A DNA stretch of 64,000 nucleotides from JAPLJC01 sp052326585 (lineage in GTDB: Bacteria; Desulfobacterota; Desulfobaccia; Desulfobaccales; 0-14-0-80-60-11): positions 61,471-125,470 of the forward strand of contig JBKQLU010000023.1 of the NCBI GenBank assembly GCA_052326585.1, written 5' to 3'. Positions 60,715 to 64,000 of this stretch are shown here, piece by piece. Positions within the stretch are counted from its first letter, which is position 1; each line of letters starts with the position of its first letter. Under the pieces are notes generated by a model. The model had not been told where the DNA came from. It searched no databases and saw nothing but the letters and a program-made list of their open reading frames with translations. A program made the position numbers and the translations under genes.

Positions 60715-61630
60715 AAGTTTCCTCCCAGCTCGTTGGGTTAATCTTTTCGGCGACGCGCATCTTGGCGCTGCGGGCCCGGGGATTGCCGGCCACTTCCTCC
60801 GGCGTGGGGGTCAGGGGTTTGCGGGTCAGACGCGCCATCACCCCGGCCCGATCCCAGGCCGCCATCTTTTCCTTCACCAACCGGTCTTCCAGGGAATGGT
60901 AGGCAATCACCACCAGACGGCCACCCGCTGCCAGCCAACCCGGGGCCTGTTCCAGAAATGTGGCGATTTCCTCCATTTCCCCGTTTACCGCTATTCTTAA
61001 GGCCTGGAAGACCCGGGTGGCTGGATGCAGTCTCCCCCTGCGCCACCCGGGCCCCATGGCCTGCTTAATGACTTCTACCAGTTGCTGCGTGGTGCGAAAC
61101 GGCTGGCGCCGCCGGACCTGTACTATTGCCCGGGCCAGGCGCCTGGACCGGGTTTCCTGCCCGTATTCATAAAAGATCCTTGCCAATTCGGCCTCGGGGG
61201 CGGAATTGAGCAGTTGGGCGGCGGTCGGAGACTCCTCGTCTTCCGGGTTGAAGCGCATGTCCAGGGGCTCGTCTCCCCAAAAGGAGAAGCCCCGCTGGGA
61301 ATTCTGCAATTGCCGGGAAGAGAGCCCCAGGTCCAGGATGATCCCGGCCACTCCTTCCAGGTGGGCGGCTGCCAGCAAATCCCCTAACCGGCAATAGGAT
61401 TGGTGAAAGAGTTGTAATCTGGAGGTGTGGCGGGCCAGCCGCGCCGCCGCCGTCTTCAGGACCTCAGGGTCCCGATCCAGGCCCCAAAGCTCTCCGTCGG
61501 GCCCGAGGCAATCCAGGATGGCGGCGGCGTGCCCCCCCTCACCCACGGTACCATCCACATAAAGACGGCCAGACCGGCAGTTCAGGCCCACCAGCGCCTC
61601 CTTCACCATGACCGGTTGGTGCACCGGCAT
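60704..61630 (-). CDS. rsmH: 16S rRNA m4C1402 methyltransferase RsmH (MraW)
   Basis: 308 residues. HQPVMVKEALVGLNC at the N-terminus, SAM-binding YVDGTVGEGGHAAAIL, DRDPEVL, GIILDLGLSSRQL and ALRIAVNGEMEEIATFLEQA, then VVIAYHSLEDRLVKEKM are the family blocks. It methylates N4 of C1402 in 16S rRNA. It lies second in the dcw cluster, 11 nt after mraZ. Confidence 0.97.
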   Translation of the reverse strand: MPVHQPVMVKEALVGLNCRSGRLYVDGTVGEGGHAAAILDCLGPDGELWGLDRDPEVLKTAAARLARHTSRLQLFHQSYCRLGDLLAAAHLEGVAGIILDLGLSSRQLQNSQRGFSFWGDEPLDMRFNPEDEESPTAAQLLNSAPEAELARIFYEYGQETRSRRLARAIVQVRRRQPFRTTQQLVEVIKQAMGPGWRRGRLHPATRVFQALRIAVNGEMEEIATFLEQAPGWLAAGGRLVVIAYHSLEDRLVKEKMAAWDRAGVMARLTRKPLTPTPEEVAGNPRARSAKMRVAEKINPTSWEETYVS

Positions 61631-61641
61631 AACGTCTGGGT

Positions 61642-62109
61642 TTAGATCGATAATTCGTCCAGCATCCCTTCGTCAAGCGATTCTTCCAACTGCTCCATAT
61701 GGGCCTCATAAGAGGCCCGGTCCCAAATTTCAAAACAGCGCACCGCCCCCACCAGGCAGACTTCCCGGGAAAGCCTGGCATAGTCCCGCAGATTGGGAGG
61801 GATCAGGATGCGGCCCTGGCGGTCCAGAGGGCAATCCTCCACCCCGGAGATGAGAAAGCGCTGGAAGTTGCGAAGATCACGACGGAACAGGGGTTGCTCC
61901 GCCAATTTGCCTTCGATCTTCTGCCATTCCTCCAGGGGGAAGGCGAGAAGATAACGGATATGATCCGTGGCATCCTTCTGAAGCCTCTGCTGGTAATTGG
62001 TGAGGACGAGCTGGCGTTCCTGGCGTTCCTGCAGGATTTCACGGTAGCGGGACGGGATGCTGACCCGACCTTTGCTATCCATGGAATAGTAATGTAAGCC
62101 CCGGAACAT
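61642..62109 (-). CDS. mraZ: Transcriptional regulator MraZ
   Basis: 155 residues with two SpoVT-AbrB-like repeats: MFRGLHYYSMDSKGRVSIP and CPLDRQGRILIPPNLRDYA, each holding the D-x-K/Q-GR DNA-contact motif. It represses or tunes the dcw operon by binding direct repeats upstream of itself; such repeats are present at 62113-62147. The start at MFRG matches the family; a longer frame upstream runs through the operator and was rejected. Confidence 0.95.
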   Translation of the reverse strand: MFRGLHYYSMDSKGRVSIPSRYREILQERQERQLVLTNYQQRLQKDATDHIRYLLAFPLEEWQKIEGKLAEQPLFRRDLRNFQRFLISGVEDCPLDRQGRILIPPNLRDYARLSREVCLVGAVRCFEIWDRASYEAHMEQLEESLDEGMLDELSI

Positions 62110-62112
62110 CGC

Positions 62113-62147
62113 GCCACTTCTCCCCACTATCTCCCACTTTGACCCAC
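62113..62147 (-). promoter_or_regulatory. MraZ operator: four 10-bp-spaced repeats
   Basis: On the minus strand GTGGG-TCAAA-GTGGG-AGATA-GTGGG-GAGAA-GTGGC: four boxes at exact 10-bp spacing, ending 3 nt before the mraZ start. This is the known TGGG-type MraZ-binding array. The last box is imperfect and doubles as part of the ribosome-binding region. Confidence 0.85.
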
Positions 62148-62156
62148 TTGTGGACA

Positions 62157-62185
62157 AAATAAGACCTTCCCTAGGGAAATGTCAA
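62157..62185 (-). promoter_or_regulatory. Main dcw promoter upstream of mraZ
   Basis: The minus strand has TTGACA (62180-62185), a 17-bp spacer and TTATTT (62157-62162). The MraZ boxes lie just downstream, at about the transcription start and in the short leader. Gap 62158-62529 holds nothing else clear apart from a TCATTCTGAG repeat fragment near 62480. Confidence 0.65.
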
Positions 62186-62529
62186 GGGAAAAAATGGTGC
62201 GAAAGCAAAAAAATCCTTCAGGCGGCAAGTGGTTACGAACTTGAAGGCTAAAGGCCAAGGAGGAGATGAGGAGCACCGGACCCTGCGGATGGCTAGCCAA
62301 CCCCGGCGCGGCAATGGAGGCGGCAAAATGGCCGCTCCTTCGCCGCTGGCGGGTCTATGGGCCCGGCCCCGGCCGATTCGGAGGGCCGCGGGGTTCTGGC
62401 GGGAGGTGGGGTTAAGTGGGGTTAACGGTTAAGGGGGCGGTTCATTGGCGCGGCAGGAACTGGAGAGGAGTCCTTTCCGGTCATTCTGAGGGGACCGCAG
62501 GTGAGAGAGGGCAGATGGCTTATCAGGTC

Positions 62530-62994
62530 CTACCCGGAACTATCGCCGTGCTGCTGGCGGTAGTCCAGGTAATTCTGCAAGATAAGCACGGCGGCCTGCT
62601 GGTCCAACACCTGGCGGCGGCGGCGGCGGCTCAGGTCCGCCTGCAGCAGGATCCGCTCCGCCTCCGCGGTGGTGAGGCGTTCATCCCAGGTGACCACCGG
62701 GACTCCCAGGGCCTCCCCCAGGTCGCTGGCCAATCTCAGGATCTCCGGGGCCGCGTCCCCCAGGCGGCCGTCCAGGTGCCGGGGCAGTCCCACCACCACT
62801 CGCTGCACCTGCCACTTCCGGGCCACCTCCTGGAGGCGGGCCAGGACGTCGGCGCGGTCCTGGCGGATCAAAACCCCCAACCCCTGGGCGCTGAACCCCA
62901 GGGGGTCGCTGACCGCCAGGCCGATGCGTTTGCTGCCCACGTCCAGTCCGAGAATCCGTACCTCCCGGCGCTCTACCGGCGGCTCTACAGACAT
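62530..62994 (-). CDS. ruvX: Putative pre-16S rRNA nuclease YqgF/RuvX
   Basis: 154 residues of the RNase H-like YqgF family. ILGLDVGSKRIGLAVSDPLG (catalytic Asp), VVVGLPRHLDGRLGD, VVTWDERLTTAEAE and the C-terminal DQQAAVLILQNYL (second Asp) are all present. It matures the 5' end of 16S rRNA, and has also been proposed as a Holliday-junction resolvase. GGAG six bases upstream supports the start. Confidence 0.94.
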   Translation of the reverse strand: MSVEPPVERREVRILGLDVGSKRIGLAVSDPLGFSAQGLGVLIRQDRADVLARLQEVARKWQVQRVVVGLPRHLDGRLGDAAPEILRLASDLGEALGVPVVTWDERLTTAEAERILLQADLSRRRRRQVLDQQAAVLILQNYLDYRQQHGDSSG

Positions 62995-63003
62995 GCGGGT
63001 CTC

Positions 63004-63411
63004 CTATTTGGACAGCAGCCAGACGGCCGCCAGGGCCAGGGCCACGCCGGCCAGGTGGCGCAGGGTTAAGGTCTCATGGAGCACAGTCCAGCTCAAGATC
63101 ACCGTGACCAGGGGATACAAGGCGGTAACCGGCACCACCACCGCAGCCGCCCCTCCGGCCATGGCCTTGAAAAAGAAGAGCAGGCCGAAGGCCATGCAGA
63201 GCCCGGCCCCCAGGGCTGCGGCCACCCCGGCGGCCTGCCAGGGGATGGCCAGGGAGCCGGTGGCCGCCAGATAGCCGATGACCACCAGGTGCCCGGCGAC
63301 GGCGAGGAGATAAGTGGCTGCGGGGGGCAGGTCAAAGGTGGCCACCTTGCTCAAAAACCCCCAGAGCCCCCAGAGTCCCACGGCTATCAAGGAATATCCC
63401 AGCCAGTTCAC
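63004..63411 (-). CDS. Half-size EamA/DMT-type membrane protein
   Basis: 135 residues with four to five membrane helices: WLGYSLIAVGLWGLWGFLS, TYLLAVAGHLVVIGYL, AALGAGLCMAFGLLFFFKAM, AVVVPVTALYPLVTVILSW and LAGVALALAAVWLLS. The PVTALYPLVT segment is the EamA signature. Usual DMT transporters are twice this long, so it must dimerise, as SMR-type or half-EamA proteins do. The GTG start at 63411 has GAGG five bases upstream; an ATG at 63450 lacks a ribosome site. It precedes ruvX on the same strand by 9 nt. Substrate unknown. Confidence 0.8.
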   Translation of the reverse strand: MNWLGYSLIAVGLWGLWGFLSKVATFDLPPAATYLLAVAGHLVVIGYLAATGSLAIPWQAAGVAAALGAGLCMAFGLLFFFKAMAGGAAAVVVPVTALYPLVTVILSWTVLHETLTLRHLAGVALALAAVWLLSK

Positions 63412-63560
63412 GTCTCCCTCTCTTCGGCTTGCCAGCCGCCGGTCTTTCATCTAATATATGAATCGGCCTGCCCCCACAAGAGGTAAAAGTGGTTAGGAAA
63501 GTTAAGCTGAGCCGACTCTTTCCAATAGTTAAAGGCCGCCAGGAAATTAGGACCGATACC

Positions 63561-64000
63561 ATGGAAACCCTGACCAGCCAGTTAGCCGGGGTGGCCCGGG
63601 AAGCCGGGGGCCGGGTGGCCATTATGGACCGGCAAGGGGATTTGGGGCGCGAGTACACTTACGGCCAACTATATCGCGCCAGTCTGGCAGTGGCCGGGTG
63701 GCTCCAGGCCCGCGGGGTGGCAAAGGGGGATCGGGTGGCCATCCTCCTGGAGAATTGCCCCCAATGGCCCATGAGTTATTTCGGCATCCTATTGTCCGGA
63801 GCAGTGGCGGTGCCGCTGGACCCGGTCTCCCGCTGGGATCATATCCACTACACCCTGGAGCAGACCCGGGCTAAAATCATCTTTACCTTTCCCCAGGCCC
63901 CCCTGTCAGAGTTGCAACAGCTGCCGTTCCTGGACAGGCTGGTGGTGGTGGGGAACCGCGAGGACTCCAGCGAAAAGCTGACGAATTTCCAGGAAGTCCT
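63561..64000 (+). CDS. AMP-binding acyl-CoA synthetase (partial, runs off the right edge)
   Basis: 146 codons visible from ATG 63561 (AGGA upstream). Translation gives an adenylate-forming enzyme N-terminus: AIMDRQGDLGREYTYGQL, then ARGVAKGDRVAILLENCPQW, GILLSGAVAVPLDPVS and AKIIFTF, as in long-chain fatty acid-CoA ligases. The catalytic A3 and A5 motifs lie beyond the window, so substrate and intactness cannot be judged. It is divergent from the EamA-type gene. Confidence 0.88.
   Translation, partial: METLTSQLAGVAREAGGRVAIMDRQGDLGREYTYGQLYRASLAVAGWLQARGVAKGDRVAILLENCPQWPMSYFGILLSGAVAVPLDPVSRWDHIHYTLEQTRAKIIFTFPQAPLSELQQLPFLDRLVVVGNREDSSEKLTNFQEV

Noticed and set aside
62229..62432. A 67-codon plus-strand frame between mraZ and ruvX
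   Set aside because: It has low-complexity Arg/Gly/Pro composition, no ribosome site and no family.

Overview
The window is GC-rich chromosomal DNA from what looks like an anaerobic deltaproteobacterium (Desulfobacterota; the Syntrophobacterales/Desulfobaccales area is my best guess). This is inferred from the gene set: RNase Y next to a YmdB-type phosphoesterase, ZapA/ZapB, two rubrerythrins, a NapH-like ferredoxin membrane protein, a TIGR03960-type radical SAM protein, CarD with a PIN/TRAM protein, a meso-DAP type MurE and a PASTA-bearing FtsI in a long dcw cluster. Most genes are on the minus strand.

Layout. 1-5 kb: start of a Bax-inhibitor-1/YccA-like gene, then a four-gene minus-strand operon (divergent Prim-Pol-like protein, PilZ-like membrane protein, MinD/FlhG-like ATPase, AAA ATPase). 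5.3-11 kb: ymdB, rny, an intergenic region that may encode a structured RNA, zapA, a ZapB-like gene and recD2. 11-20.3 kb: feoA/fur, an HD-GYP protein, rnc, two rubrerythrins, a PagL-like lipid A deacylase, enolase and a DUF6600 proline-rich exported protein. 20.6-26.7 kb: two tandem class II glutamine amidotransferases (one decayed), a CoA-transferase subunit and an MBL-fold protein; the row is split by an IS1595-family transposon (23,002-25,652) with three passenger genes, 24-bp inverted ends and an 8-bp target duplication. 26.9-36.7 kb: fmdB, rho, coaE, an AT-rich HsdR_N-type nuclease gene, an RluA-family synthase, PIN/TRAM, carD, ihfA, and a NapH-like protein with a tiny CXXC membrane peptide.

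36-43 kb is an accessory region. A 145-bp segment spanning the convergent 3' ends of an isochorismatase-family gene and a radical SAM gene occurs twice. The second copy is cut by an insert carrying an alpha/beta-hydrolase lipoprotein gene. Between the copies lie a membrane protein, an atypical SDR, a DASS anion transporter and a tartrate/D-malate dehydrogenase; the last two suggest uptake and oxidation of a hydroxy-dicarboxylate.

43-62.2 kb: radical SAM gene, then the dcw cluster, transcribed leftwards from a promoter and MraZ operator at 62.1 kb: mraZ, rsmH, a small unknown gene, ftsL, ftsI, murE, murF, mraY, murD, ftsW, murG, murC, ftsQ, ftsA, ftsZ, ending at a terminator. murB and ddl are absent from it. 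62.5-64 kb: ruvX, a half-size EamA-type protein and the start of an acyl-CoA synthetase gene.

Dispersed palindromes (GTAGGGTGGGC...GCCCACCCTAC type and TGTCATTCTGAG type) and short GAAATTCG-type tandem arrays sit in the intergenic gaps. I found no rRNA or tRNA genes and no CRISPR array. No homology search was possible, so family assignments rest on motif recognition.
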